A DNA stretch of 64,000 nt from Bacillota bacterium (GTDB lineage: Bacteria > Bacillota > Limnochordia > Limnochordales > ZCTH02-B6), in contig PKQS01000014.1 of NCBI GenBank assembly GCA_017577945.1, forward strand, positions 1-64,000. Direction: 5' to 3'. How positions within the stretch are numbered: the first letter of the stretch is position 1; every line of letters begins with the position of its first letter. Of the stretch, positions 42,420 to 51,469 are shown one piece after another. The notes beneath the pieces are model-generated. The model made no database searches, was not told the origin of the DNA, and worked only from the letters and a program-made list of their open reading frames with translations. Made by a program: the position numbers and the translations under genes.

Positions 42420-43715
42420 TCATCTCCGTTGCGACCTTTGTGCTCGACGAAGTTCGTCACCAAGCGTGCGGGTGAGCCGCTTCGGTGGCTTCGGTGAGTC
42501 GTCGAAGCGAATCACCCAGTCCTTGTCTCTGCCATTCTTCACGGAGTTCCAGAGTTCCTCGGCGTCTTTGTACAAGCGGTCAAGCCGAACATCGCGGGCG
42601 TCCCGCTGGGCGTAGTGATGCAAGTTGTTTCTGAGGTATCCGATTTTTTCGACCTTCTCCCTAAGTCCCTCGTTTGACCATTGGCCCATGGCTAGACGCT
42701 TTTTCGCGGCCTCCTGTTCGCTCTTGTCTCTCCAGTCCTTGAGATTATTGCTATTGTGACGCAGCACTTTCAGCGTGCACCACTCATACATCAAACCAAG
42801 AGCCTGCACGACTCGTCCGTGTTGCAGCAGCTTGTCGATAACCTTCGCTTGACGTTCCAACTCAGCGTCGTCCAGTTCCTCGGGTACATCGCCGCTCGCG
42901 GGAATAAATTCGGAGGCCACATCTTCCAGCGCCCGGAACAACCGTTCGCCCAGCGGAATGCTCCCCTTCAGGCGCTCCGGAAGACCCCGTTTCAGTTCGT
43001 CACGCAGGGCGGCCGCCGTCCGCGCCATCTCAACCGGAAGCGCGGCTTCGGTAGCCACGGAAAAGAGCTCGAGTCGCGATAGCAAACGCCTGGATGGCTC
43101 GTCGTCTTGAGCACCATCCGCGGAGGAACGGATCTTCTGCATAAGGCGCGTGGGCAGCAGCGTGTCTCGGAACACTCGCATTACGTATACCCACTCGAGC
43201 ATGTCGAGGAAGGGGCTCAGGTTGACAATGGGCCCAGGGTGTTCTGTTTGACTGGACATGCCGTAGTACATTTCCTTGACCGCGACCGACGGGTTGACGA
43301 GGCTCAGATATTGAACGGCCAAGGAAAAGACGAACGGACTCGCTCGCAAACCGTGCGTGACGTCAATGACCAACTCGCAGTTGTCAGGAATGCCAGCAAG
43401 GAGCCGCTCGATGATCTGGCGGAGCTCGGTCCTGTTGCTCCCGAGGGGAATGTCGATGAACTCTACGGGAATTCGGACGTTGTCGATCACGAATGCATCG
43501 CGGACTTCTTGTTCGCGCTCCCGCGCCTTGGCTGTTACCAGAACAATTGCCTTATCCGGATAGTCGGCAATCCCAAGCTGCTTCTGCAGCTTCACCAAAG
43601 CCACCGGCGCGAGTGTTGCTTCTACCGGTCGATGGTCGACAGGCGCGTCTGCTAGGTAATATTGCGCCTTGCGCGGCTCCGTCCCCAGCATGAAAATGAT
43701 TACTCGCTGCCGCAT
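42420..43715 (-). CDS. csx1: Csx1-type CARF-HEPN ribonuclease (TM1812 family)
   Basis: A 431-residue type III accessory effector. The N-terminal CARF domain has IIFMLGTEPRKAQYY and the family hallmark ELVIDVTHGLRASPF. A helical middle follows, and then the HEPN active site R362-NNLH-H367 (Rx4H) in YLRNNLHHYAQ. By analogy it is activated by cyclic oligoadenylate from Cas10 and cleaves RNA non-specifically. ATG at 43715 is nine bases after GGAGG. It is the first gene of the two-gene CARF transcript, divergent from cas10. Confidence 0.9.
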   Translation of the reverse strand: MRQRVIIFMLGTEPRKAQYYLADAPVDHRPVEATLAPVALVKLQKQLGIADYPDKAIVLVTAKAREREQEVRDAFVIDNVRIPVEFIDIPLGSNRTELRQIIERLLAGIPDNCELVIDVTHGLRASPFVFSLAVQYLSLVNPSVAVKEMYYGMSSQTEHPGPIVNLSPFLDMLEWVYVMRVFRDTLLPTRLMQKIRSSADGAQDDEPSRRLLSRLELFSVATEAALPVEMARTAAALRDELKRGLPERLKGSIPLGERLFRALEDVASEFIPASGDVPEELDDAELERQAKVIDKLLQHGRVVQALGLMYEWCTLKVLRHNSNNLKDWRDKSEQEAAKKRLAMGQWSNEGLREKVEKIGYLRNNLHHYAQRDARDVRLDRLYKDAEELWNSVKNGRDKDWVIRFDDSPKPPKRLTRTLGDELRRAQRSQRR

Positions 43716-43910
43716 TGCCCCTCGCCTCCGACGCTGCTTCGACCTCTTTGGCCGGTTTCTAGCGCGAACGACATTTTTGTCGCATCTTACTTCTTGCGGA
43801 ACTCAAGATCCTTTTTTCGGAGGAACATCCGGGCTTTTCTCATTTCTTGGCGTGTACGCCCATCAACAAACAACTTTTTAAAGGAAATTGTTGTTACTGA
43901 ACGAAATGAT

Positions 43911-43939
43911 TAGCTTGACTGGCAAACAGAGTCAAGCTA
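43911..43939. promoter_or_regulatory. Perfect inverted repeat controlling the divergent CARF and cas10 transcripts
   Basis: TAGCTTGACT (43911-43920), nine bases, then AGTCAAGCTA (43930-43939): a perfect 10-bp inverted repeat in the 306-base gap between csx1 and cas10. On each strand it supplies TTGACT followed 17 bases later by TA-rich bases (TATTCC on plus, TAATCA on minus), so it may contain overlapping divergent promoters, an operator, or both. The rest of the gap is A/T-richer than its surroundings and holds no gene I can see. Confidence 0.6.
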
Positions 43940-44021
43940 TTCCGGTAATGCCTGAGGCGCCCAACTGAGCCATCTATCGGCTCGTCCACTCGCGGTGCCG
44001 GACAACGTGAGGAGACGGTCC

Positions 44022-45620
44022 ATGGCAAAAGCGTTGCTTTCCGTCGAGGTTCCTGGCATTCGCCGCTATGTCTTCGGTACGGACGCACTGCGTGAAATTC
44101 GCGGTGCCAGCGCTCTGCTCGACGAGTTCAACCGGGTTCATATGCCTTCCGTCGTCACGAGCATGGCGGACGAGGTTGAAGTCGTCTTTGCCGGAGGCGG
44201 CACGGCGCTTTTTCTATTGCCCTCGGACAAGGCCGAAGCAGCTGCCGCCCGATTGGAACTAGAAATGCGACAACGTCTCGGAATGGCTTCTCTTAACACG
44301 GCTATCGTCGAAGTCCCGGACAATTTCACGTTGGAGTCCGACTTACAACCGGAAAACTACTACCAATTGCTCGGGGCACGGCTTGTCGTTAACAAAGGCG
44401 TGCTGCCCGAAGTTATCGGTCTGCCCACGCATTCCCTGATGCGCCCGTGCGACTCATGCGGCCAGAACTACGCCGAGGACGAAGTTCCCGCGCCCGACGG
44501 CCAAGTCAAGCTCCTGTGCGGCGTGTGCCGAAGGAAATGGGACCACAACCGTCGGTTGCAGCAAAGTTTTCGAGAGGGCCGCTTGTCCGGAGTCTGGCTC
44601 GAATTGCAGCCCCTCTTGTCCCGACCGGATCTCCTTCACCGTGAGCGGCCTGAAACCACGGAGCAGCTTGCCGAAGCGGACGGTCCCCCGCCGGAGAAGA
44701 ACAACAGCTTGGCGCTGATCTATGCCGACGGGGACGGGCTCGGGACCTTGCTGCGGGAAGCGCGCAGCCTGGCGGAAATTCGCGCTGCATCCCGCGGCGT
44801 GCACCAGGCCATGCTGGCCAGCGTGGCCGCAGCCATCGAGGGGCCACTTCAGCCCACCGAAAAGTCGAAATGGCTGCCGTTTGACATTCTCCTGCTCGGC
44901 GGCGACGACCTCGTCCTCGCAACAACAGCCAGACGGGCCTTCGAGACAGCGATGGTGCTGGCGGAAACCTTCCCGAAGGAAAGCGCGAAGCAGAACATCC
45001 CGCGGCCGCTGTCGTTGTCGCTGGCGGTCGTCTTCGCCCATCCTCACCATCCATTCCGCTTCATGCTGGACTTGGCTGACGGATGCCTGCGCGCGGCCAA
45101 GCGCGAGCGGTTCCGCCGGCGGAAAGAGCAACCTGATACCGATGTGTTCGGACTAATCAACTATGCTTTCGCCGGCGATGCGCCCGGCGGCGACTACGCG
45201 GCCTATGAAGACGCCCATCTTCGCCAAGAGGCCGTGGGAGACGCTCCGGCGGTGCTTCGCACACTGCGGCCCTACACTGTGGACGAGCTTAAGCGCATGC
45301 TGCGTTTAGCAGCCAGACTGGCTGAGCACAAACTGCCTCCGCAATGGCTGCAAGCGCTGCGCGAGACGGCGTATCTCGACAAGGTGGTCGGAATCCGGAC
45401 AGGCCGTATGGCGTTGGCCCGCATGGGGATGGACCCGGAACGAGGGACTCAGCCGGGAGACGTGGCCAGACAGGTAATCGACGAAATCGCAAACGGTCGT
45501 CCGGTCGAATTCCCGTGGATTATCGACGGAGATCGGCTCGTCAACGTCTGGCCCGAGCTGGTGGATCTGATGCCGCTGGTGCGCGACATGGAGGTCGAAC
45601 GCAGTGGAAGAACGCGGTGA
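44022..45620 (+). CDS. cas10: Cas10, compact form without HD domain (type III-D-like)
   Basis: A 532-residue large subunit. It opens directly with the first palm motif (VEVPGIRRYVFGTDALREIRGAS), so the HD DNase domain found in most Cas10 proteins is missing. A treble-clef zinc finger uses C143, C146, C166 and C169. The second palm contains YADGDGLG (D236, D238) and the cyclase motif LGGDDLV (293-296), intact, so cyclic-oligoadenylate synthesis is likely while DNA cleavage is not. ATG 44022 is seven bases after GAGGAG. It leads a nine-gene operon and overlaps the next gene by 17 bases. Confidence 0.88.
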   Translation: MAKALLSVEVPGIRRYVFGTDALREIRGASALLDEFNRVHMPSVVTSMADEVEVVFAGGGTALFLLPSDKAEAAAARLELEMRQRLGMASLNTAIVEVPDNFTLESDLQPENYYQLLGARLVVNKGVLPEVIGLPTHSLMRPCDSCGQNYAEDEVPAPDGQVKLLCGVCRRKWDHNRRLQQSFREGRLSGVWLELQPLLSRPDLLHRERPETTEQLAEADGPPPEKNNSLALIYADGDGLGTLLREARSLAEIRAASRGVHQAMLASVAAAIEGPLQPTEKSKWLPFDILLLGGDDLVLATTARRAFETAMVLAETFPKESAKQNIPRPLSLSLAVVFAHPHHPFRFMLDLADGCLRAAKRERFRRRKEQPDTDVFGLINYAFAGDAPGGDYAAYEDAHLRQEAVGDAPAVLRTLRPYTVDELKRMLRLAARLAEHKLPPQWLQALRETAYLDKVVGIRTGRMALARMGMDPERGTQPGDVARQVIDEIANGRPVEFPWIIDGDRLVNVWPELVDLMPLVRDMEVERSGRTR

Positions 45621-46365
45621 GTGGCTGGAAATTCATTACCGGATTCGCTTCGTGACGCCTTTTCACCTGGGCACCGGCGTCACCAGTGGCTTGATCGATA
45701 GCACGACGGCGCGGCAACGTACGGCCTCGAGGATCGACGACGGACTACTGTACGTGCCGGCCTCGACGCTCAAAGGGACTATCCGCGACCACTGCGAGCA
45801 GATCGCCCTGCTCGCCGGGTTCCCCGGGCGCGACCCGTATGAAGCCTCGACGGCGTACACGCCTATGCCGAACCATCCCATCGACCGCCTTTTCGGGTCA
45901 GCGCGCCGGCCGGGTACGCTCTGGTTCGCCGACGGGAGGCTTGTCGAAGAACAGCGGCAGCTGCTAGCCGACGCGCTGGCTCGGGCTATGCCGCCGCTGG
46001 GCTGGCAGTCGTTTTATCGCACCCGCGTGGCCCTCTCGCACATCCGCCGCACAGCCCTGACAGGGCGGCTGTTCAGCGTGGAACTCGGCCTTCCGGGCAT
46101 GGAGTTCGAAGCGTCCGTTCGAGGACGCGTCCAAGGCCAGCCGATTCCGGGTGCGGAGGAGTTGGCTACTTGTCCGACGCTGCTGCTGGTCGCCGGCATG
46201 CTGATGGTGGATCGGCTCGGCGGCCAGAAGTCGTCCGGAAGCGGGCGGTGCGAGCTGAACATCACGTCGCTCCGGATCAACGACAAAGAGATCGCCCCCG
46301 AAACCCTTTTGCAGCATCTGGAGGTTCTCAGCGTCGTTGCCGGGGAGAGGGGAATGACCGCGTGA
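45604..46365 (+). CDS. Cas7-family RAMP protein (Csm3-like)
   Basis: A 253-residue RAMP-fold protein. The first strand and glycine loop read IRFVTPFHLGTGVTSG, followed by the thumb/entry motif YVPASTLKGTIRDHCE and a late glycine-rich loop GGQKSSGSGRCEL, as in backbone subunits of type III complexes. Asp in GLIDSTT could be a target-RNA-cleaving residue by position, but this is inference. GTG start inside the end of cas10; it shares a GTGA overlap with csx10. One of four Cas7-like genes in this operon besides Csx10. Confidence 0.83.
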   Translation: MEERGEWLEIHYRIRFVTPFHLGTGVTSGLIDSTTARQRTASRIDDGLLYVPASTLKGTIRDHCEQIALLAGFPGRDPYEASTAYTPMPNHPIDRLFGSARRPGTLWFADGRLVEEQRQLLADALARAMPPLGWQSFYRTRVALSHIRRTALTGRLFSVELGLPGMEFEASVRGRVQGQPIPGAEELATCPTLLLVAGMLMVDRLGGQKSSGSGRCELNITSLRINDKEIAPETLLQHLEVLSVVAGERGMTA

Positions 46366-47582
46366 CGTCCACAACGCTGCTGTTTGAGGCTCTAGCTCCC
46401 GTCAGCATCCGAACCGGCCGGGAAACGACAAATTCGGAAACGCTCCGGTATATTCCCGGGCACACGCTGCGCGGCGCGCTGGCGTCGGCTCACCGCTTGC
46501 TCCGTCCCGAGCGCACTGACGAGTTCTCGCGTTTCTTCCTTTCGGGAGCGGTACATTTTTCGAACGCGTACCCGGCAGAGATCGAGGTAAGGGCACCGGA
46601 GCTTCTGCCGCGTCCGCTGCCCCTGACGACCCGCTCGTGCAAGCGATACCCAGGATTCGAGACCTCCGGGTCTACGCAACACGGCGTCGTAGACGCCCTG
46701 ATTCCGTCTTTGCTGTTTGCGCTTACCGGGCAGCGCCACCTCGACGTGCTGTCGCCGCTTGACGCATGCTCCGCGGTCACGTCTCGCGGCGATCGCTGCG
46801 GAGAGCCGTTGCAAGCGATCCGCGGCTTCTTCCAGCGGCGGCCAGGCCAGGCGGGATACGCCCTGGTCGTCCCGCGGGTTCAGCTCACAGCGCACGTGGG
46901 CATTAATCGTGCTCGGCGCACCGCGCAAGAAGGCGTTCTCTACCAACATGAAGCCATGGTGCGCGGGACGTGCTTCGCTGCCACGTGGCGCGGCGAGGCC
47001 GCTCTGTTGGACGAGCTTATTGCCTTCGCGCAAGAAGCGGCCAACAAGGGGGCGTTGCGCGTCGGCACGGCTCGCTCTCGAGGACTAGGTGAGCTCGGAC
47101 TGCGAGCAGTGTCCAACTACCCTGACACGACTCCCGAGTCACTCGCTTTCCGCCTAAAGGCCTTTGCCGAACGGCTTCACGGCTATGCGGACAAAGTCGG
47201 CGTCTCGCTTCCCGCGGGAACGTTAGTTCCGCTGACGCTGAACGCCGACGCCATTGTACGCGATAGATTCGGCCGCTATCTCGGTCTGCCCGGCCAGGAA
47301 TACTGGGCAAGTCTCGGTTTCCCGGCCGGCACCCGGGTGGTGTGGAGTGCAGTCGAAGCGCGCCGGATCATGGGTTGGGATGCAGTACTCGGGCTTCCTA
47401 GAGACGACCAATGGGCCCTGGCCATGGGGTCCGTTCTGGTCTTGCTTGTGCCGGCGTCCGTCGAGGACGTTGTTCCGGTACTGACGCAGCTCGAAGCACA
47501 CGGGCTCGGCGAACGGAGAGACGACGGTTTCGGCCGCGTCACCGTCGCCGACGCATTCCACTTGGAGGTGGGAGCGGCATGA
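46362..47582 (+). CDS. csx10: Csx10-like RAMP protein (type III-D Cas5 group)
   Basis: A 406-residue RAMP protein with SETLRYIPGHTLRGALASAH near the N-terminus, CKRYPGFE and a Cys pair region in the middle (CSAVTSRGDRCG), and two glycine-rich loops (ARSRGLGEL about residue 244; GERRDDGFGRV near the end). Length, the single YIPG..LRGA motif and the late G-rich loop match Csx10, the signature of subtype III-D, which caps the crRNA 5' end in place of Cas5/Csm4. The GTG at 46362 overlaps the previous stop (GTGA), with GAGAGG upstream. Overlaps the small-subunit gene by four bases. Confidence 0.78.
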   Translation: MTSTTLLFEALAPVSIRTGRETTNSETLRYIPGHTLRGALASAHRLLRPERTDEFSRFFLSGAVHFSNAYPAEIEVRAPELLPRPLPLTTRSCKRYPGFETSGSTQHGVVDALIPSLLFALTGQRHLDVLSPLDACSAVTSRGDRCGEPLQAIRGFFQRRPGQAGYALVVPRVQLTAHVGINRARRTAQEGVLYQHEAMVRGTCFAATWRGEAALLDELIAFAQEAANKGALRVGTARSRGLGELGLRAVSNYPDTTPESLAFRLKAFAERLHGYADKVGVSLPAGTLVPLTLNADAIVRDRFGRYLGLPGQEYWASLGFPAGTRVVWSAVEARRIMGWDAVLGLPRDDQWALAMGSVLVLLVPASVEDVVPVLTQLEAHGLGERRDDGFGRVTVADAFHLEVGAA

Positions 47583-48058
47583 CGAATCAGCGGCTGGTTA
47601 GGCGCTACCTGACTGTTGAGATTGAAAAGCTCTATGACAAAGCTACGCGACTTGGAGAAGTCGCGGGACGCATATTTGGCGGCCAGAGGTCCGAACGCAG
47701 CAGAAGTCAAATGACGAATCTTCTGAACGTGGCAAACCGATCCGACGCACCGGCGAGAGTCATATCCCACGTGAAAGATCAGGCCGGAAGGCACAACGAG
47801 TGGCATCAAGAAAATTTTGCCGCGGATTTGTTAGAGGTGCTCGAACAAGACCTGCGGGCGGCTGCATCGCGAATCGCAGACAGACTGCCCTCCCCTCCGT
47901 CCGAGGAAGAGTTCTACGAAATCCACCTGCAGCTGATTCGAGAGTTTATCGTGCACATGAAAGCCGAGTACGAGTACAGTCGCACCCTTGCGGCGGCGTC
48001 GTCTAGACCCGCTGGCGCCAACTACGCGACGCAGCGCCATGGAGGGAATCGCAGATGA
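47579..48058 (+). CDS. Putative type III small subunit (Cas11-like)
   Basis: A 159-residue, mostly helical, charged protein without membrane segments or recognisable catalytic motif. Size, helical content and position among RAMP genes suggest the Csm2/Cmr5-like small subunit that lines the target strand, but I do not recognise specific sequence signatures, so this is inference from context. ATG overlaps the csx10 stop (ATGA) and its own stop overlaps the next start (ATGA). Its base composition is clearly less GC-rich than neighbouring housekeeping genes. Confidence 0.55.
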   Translation: MTNQRLVRRYLTVEIEKLYDKATRLGEVAGRIFGGQRSERSRSQMTNLLNVANRSDAPARVISHVKDQAGRHNEWHQENFAADLLEVLEQDLRAAASRIADRLPSPPSEEEFYEIHLQLIREFIVHMKAEYEYSRTLAAASSRPAGANYATQRHGGNRR

Positions 48059-48915
48059 TCCGGCCCTTCAACAAGACCATCGTCGAAGGCGAGTTGGAGT
48101 TCACCACCGCGATGCGCATCGGCGGCCCGACAGACCAGTACAGCACCACGAAAGCGCCGCTTTTGCGCACGCCCGAAGGTCTTCCCTACATCCCCGGCTC
48201 CAGCATGAAAGGCGTGTTCCGCTCCACCGTCGAACGGTTCGTGGCGGGTCTCGGCGGCCGCGTGTGGACGTGCCTGCTCGAGGACGAGAGGTGTCCTGGG
48301 ACGCAAGGCAAAGCGCAGCAAGAGCTGTATCGCAGACGAAGCGCGGGAGGCATCACGGATAAGGAGTTGGCTGAGCAGGCCGCAGCCCGGCTGTGCGACA
48401 CATGCAAGCTCTTCGGCTCGCCGTTCTTCGCGTCAAAAGTGGCGTTCGACGATCTTTATCTATTGGAAGGAGAAAGCGGCATCATCGAACGCCGCGATGG
48501 CGTGAGCATTCACCGGGACTCGGGGCGAGCGGCCGACCTCCGCAAGTTCGACTTTGAAGCCACCGCTCCCGGGCAGCGCTTCGGATTTCGGCTCACCCTG
48601 GAAAACGCCAACGACGTCGACCGGGCACTGATCGCCGTGGGTTTGACTGAGCTGATGTCGGGGAGCGTCCGAATCGGCGGATACACGAGCCGAGGCTTGG
48701 GGGCTTGCCGGCTGAACAACGTGTGCATCTACCATGTGGACTTTGACTCGCCGGATCCCGCGGAGCGCCTGCGCACGCTGCGCCGGTACTTGACCAATCG
48801 AGAACTGAAAGACAAGATGACGCAGCTGGACCCGTCGGTGCTGAATGAATGGCTGGATCCCCTGTTTGCCGACGTTGCGACGGCCGGCGGCCTGGAGGGA
48901 GCCCGTCATGCTTAA
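48055..48915 (+). CDS. csm3: Cas7-family RAMP protein (Csm3)
   Basis: A 286-residue Csm3-like backbone subunit. The family core reads GELEFTTAMRIGGPTDQ, LPYIPGSSMKGVFRS, CDTCKLFGSPF, RDGVSIHRDSGRA and the late loop VRIGGYTSRGLGACRL. Asp27 (GGPTDQ) sits near where Csm3 carries its target-RNA-cleaving aspartate. Four cysteines (C81, C88 region and CDTC) may bind zinc. ATGA overlap with the previous gene and 8-base overlap with the next. Confidence 0.87.
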   Translation: MIRPFNKTIVEGELEFTTAMRIGGPTDQYSTTKAPLLRTPEGLPYIPGSSMKGVFRSTVERFVAGLGGRVWTCLLEDERCPGTQGKAQQELYRRRSAGGITDKELAEQAAARLCDTCKLFGSPFFASKVAFDDLYLLEGESGIIERRDGVSIHRDSGRAADLRKFDFEATAPGQRFGFRLTLENANDVDRALIAVGLTELMSGSVRIGGYTSRGLGACRLNNVCIYHVDFDSPDPAERLRTLRRYLTNRELKDKMTQLDPSVLNEWLDPLFADVATAGGLEGARHA

Positions 48916-49816
48916 ACGCTTCCTAAGCGAGCTGGTTATCCCCTTGGAGATCGTGGCGGAAGGTCCCATTTTGGTGCGCTCCGGGTTCGCTAGCGTCGAA
49001 ATCCCAGAGGATCTGGCACCGGTTGTGACCGTGAAAGACGGTATCGAACAGCCTCTAATTCCCGGCAGCAGCTTAAAAGGCGTGTTGCGCAGCCACGCGG
49101 AGCGCATTATGCGGACGCTCAGCTCGCATGAAGCCGTGTGCGATCCCTTCGGAAACAACTCGTGCGGGCGACGGCTGCAGAGCGAAGCGGTACCCGACGC
49201 CTATGCGCACAGCTGCCCGGCGTGCCGCTTGTTCGGATCCACCGCATACGCTAGCCGATTCTCCATCGACGACGCATACATCAAACCCGGAACCAAATGG
49301 ACGTACGAGAAGCGCGACGGAGTCGGGATCGATCGTTTCACCGGCGGAGCGGTGGATCGATTCAAATTCGAGTTGGTGGCCGTCGGCGCCGGTGCGACCT
49401 GGGAAACGACGGTTCGCGTGCGCAATTTCGAGTGTTGGCAGCTGGGGCTTGTGCTGGTTGTCCTGAAGGACTTGCAGGACGGCTTTGTGCGGATCGGTTC
49501 CGGCACGCGGCGTGGTCTCGGCGCCGTCAGGGGCGTATCGAACAAGATCGAACTGCACGTCGTCAGCCGAGAACAGCCGCCGGCTCACGAAATCTGGGGA
49601 ATTGGCCGCTGGCTAGGCGACGGCAGCTACGGCACGTATGCGGACGACGTCTTGCGCGTCACTGAATCTCTGCGGTGGGAGAGAGCCGGTCTGCGCTGGA
49701 AGGCAACCATCACGGGCGATGCCCTGCACGAGCTGCAAGAAGTGGCGACGGCTGAGTTCGTCCGACGCCTCGAGCGGTGGCCCAGCCTGGCGCGAGCGGA
49801 AGTGAGCCGCCGATGA
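48908..49816 (+). CDS. Cas7-family RAMP protein
   Basis: A 302-residue RAMP protein: LEIVAEGPILVRSG, PLIPGSSLKGVLRSHAERI, CPACRLFGSTAYASRFSIDD, RDGVGIDRFTGGAVD and the glycine loop VRIGSGTRRGLGAVRG. The Cys cluster (CDPFGNNSCGRR... CPAC) looks like a zinc site, as in some Csm3/Cmr4 homologues. The ATG at 48908 is inside the end of csm3; it shares an ATGA with the Csx19-like gene. Probably another backbone subunit of the same complex. Confidence 0.84.
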   Translation: MLKRFLSELVIPLEIVAEGPILVRSGFASVEIPEDLAPVVTVKDGIEQPLIPGSSLKGVLRSHAERIMRTLSSHEAVCDPFGNNSCGRRLQSEAVPDAYAHSCPACRLFGSTAYASRFSIDDAYIKPGTKWTYEKRDGVGIDRFTGGAVDRFKFELVAVGAGATWETTVRVRNFECWQLGLVLVVLKDLQDGFVRIGSGTRRGLGAVRGVSNKIELHVVSREQPPAHEIWGIGRWLGDGSYGTYADDVLRVTESLRWERAGLRWKATITGDALHELQEVATAEFVRRLERWPSLARAEVSRR

Positions 49817-50415
49817 GCGCGGAACGGGGAGAGCGCATTTACAGCGGAGAGTTTGCTTCGCTTCAGGAGTTTGAAAAGTGGCTGGCCGACCGCGACTGGT
49901 TTTCGCGCTTGGCTCAAGAAGGCGAACAGGTGTGGGCCGTTCTGACACGCAAGCCGCGCGCATGGCTGGCGCCGGCGGAGATGATGACGTCCTTGAAGGT
50001 TATGCGCGTGCAGGGGGAACTGGCCATTGTTCCCTATGAACAAGGCGTCATCTTTTGCGCCGGTTTTCAGGTGCGCTGGCGCCCCGTGTCGGCCCACCGT
50101 GGCGCGTTCGACGACAGTCAGGCCAAGGTATGGGTCGACTACATAGGCGAGCACGTGGACGACTGCGCGCCGCTCGAAGAATGTCTTGTTCTCGGCGGCA
50201 AGGAGGCGGGAATTCACATTCAAGAACGCCATTACCTGCTCTGGGGCGAACAGTTGGCCAACGGTTTGTACGGCGAAGGGCGGATTCCGATCGAAATTGA
50301 TTATCCTCTGGCTACGCCTGCGCGCCGCGTTCGGGTCGTGGTGCGCTCCTTCGTTGACGAGGCCACCGGCCGGCCCGTGGCGGAACGCTGGCTTCGATTG
50401 GAGGGCGTCGAGTGA
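49813..50415 (+). CDS. csx19: Csx19-like type III-D protein
   Basis: A 200-residue soluble protein, beta-rich, with many aromatic residues (VWAVLTRKPRAW, FQVRWRPVSAHRG, YLLWGEQLANG) and a C-terminus GRPVAERWLRLEGVE. Size, context among III-D RAMP genes and the late tyrosine/tryptophan-plus-glycine pattern fit Csx19, a III-D-specific protein of unknown role. The family match is from memory of its pattern and is moderately secure. ATGA overlap upstream, GTGA overlap downstream. Confidence 0.6.
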   Translation: MSAERGERIYSGEFASLQEFEKWLADRDWFSRLAQEGEQVWAVLTRKPRAWLAPAEMMTSLKVMRVQGELAIVPYEQGVIFCAGFQVRWRPVSAHRGAFDDSQAKVWVDYIGEHVDDCAPLEECLVLGGKEAGIHIQERHYLLWGEQLANGLYGEGRIPIEIDYPLATPARRVRVVVRSFVDEATGRPVAERWLRLEGVE

Positions 50416-51464
50416 ATCCGTACAATTTCGTACGCATAAACTGGGACAATCCCCCGGAACGACGCCGCCCGTTGTTCTGGGATCGGTTCCAGGGACTCGC
50501 CGGGCGCATCGAGGGGCGCATTGTCGCGGAGACGGCACTTCTGGTCAGGGGCAACGACGATGAACACCAACAAGGCGGTTTCGTCCGCAACAGCGCGGGA
50601 CAAGAAATAATTCCGGGCAGTTCCCTTAAGGGGCTCATTCGGGCCGTCGTCGAGATCGTGGGCAATGGCTGCTGGCACCGGTACACAGGGCGCTACCGCA
50701 TGTTTCCGGAGCGACGAGATGACCGGCGCCTGCTGGACTTGTCCAAGCATTTGCCGGAGGACTTCTACCCGTGCCGCGACAAGAACTCGCTCTGTATCGC
50801 CTGCCGGCTGTTCGGATTTACGGGTCGCGAGAACGGTTACGCCGGCGCCGTTTCGTTCAACGACGCCGTGTGTGTAGAGCGCCGACCGTTCCAGTCCGGG
50901 TACTTGCCGCCGCTCATGCCGCCGAAGCCCCGGCACTCGGCTTGGTACACTCCCGACCGTCAGCGGCTGGCGGGGCGGAAGCTGTATTACCACCAGCGCG
51001 CCGTGCAGATAACGCAGTCCGGTCCTCGCGGCAACGGGCGCAGAGTGCAACCTCTTGGACCGGGGTCCAAGTTCGTGTTCACGGTTCAATTCTCGCAGGT
51101 AGACCCTCGCGACTGGCCCGTTCTACTGTACGCGCTGGTACTGGAAGACACGATGCGCCACAAACTAGGCTACGGTAAGCCTGTGGGCCTCGGAACCGTC
51201 CGCATCGAACTCACACGTTTGGAACTGATCGATTTGGCAGCTAGGTATCGTTCCAACGCCCAGCCCACGATTTACGAAGGCGACGCGTTGGTGCAATACG
51301 TCGCGTCAACGATCGCTCCTATCGTAAGCAACCGCGACAGCGTGACGTTGAATGACTTGAGGAGCATTTGGGCTTGGCCGCCCAAGCACGCGAGACATGC
51401 GTACCCAACGCGCGAGTGGTTTGCGCGTTACCCACAGGCTTCTATTGAAGAGACGGGGAGCTGA
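50412..51464 (+). CDS. Cas7/Csm5-like RAMP protein
   Basis: A 350-residue RAMP protein with GRIVAETALLVRGNDDEHQ, EIIPGSSLKGLIRAVVEIV, CIACRLFGFTGRENGYAG and a terminal glycine loop GYGKPVGLGTVRIEL. The type III RAMP family with this long central insertion usually sits at the 3' end of the complex (Csm5-like); which position it takes here is not determined. GTG start overlaps the previous stop. It precedes the Schlafen/Csx15-like gene by only five bases, so that protein is part of the same operon. Confidence 0.8.
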   Translation: MNPYNFVRINWDNPPERRRPLFWDRFQGLAGRIEGRIVAETALLVRGNDDEHQQGGFVRNSAGQEIIPGSSLKGLIRAVVEIVGNGCWHRYTGRYRMFPERRDDRRLLDLSKHLPEDFYPCRDKNSLCIACRLFGFTGRENGYAGAVSFNDAVCVERRPFQSGYLPPLMPPKPRHSAWYTPDRQRLAGRKLYYHQRAVQITQSGPRGNGRRVQPLGPGSKFVFTVQFSQVDPRDWPVLLYALVLEDTMRHKLGYGKPVGLGTVRIELTRLELIDLAARYRSNAQPTIYEGDALVQYVASTIAPIVSNRDSVTLNDLRSIWAWPPKHARHAYPTREWFARYPQASIEETGS

Positions 51465-51469
51465 TAGGT

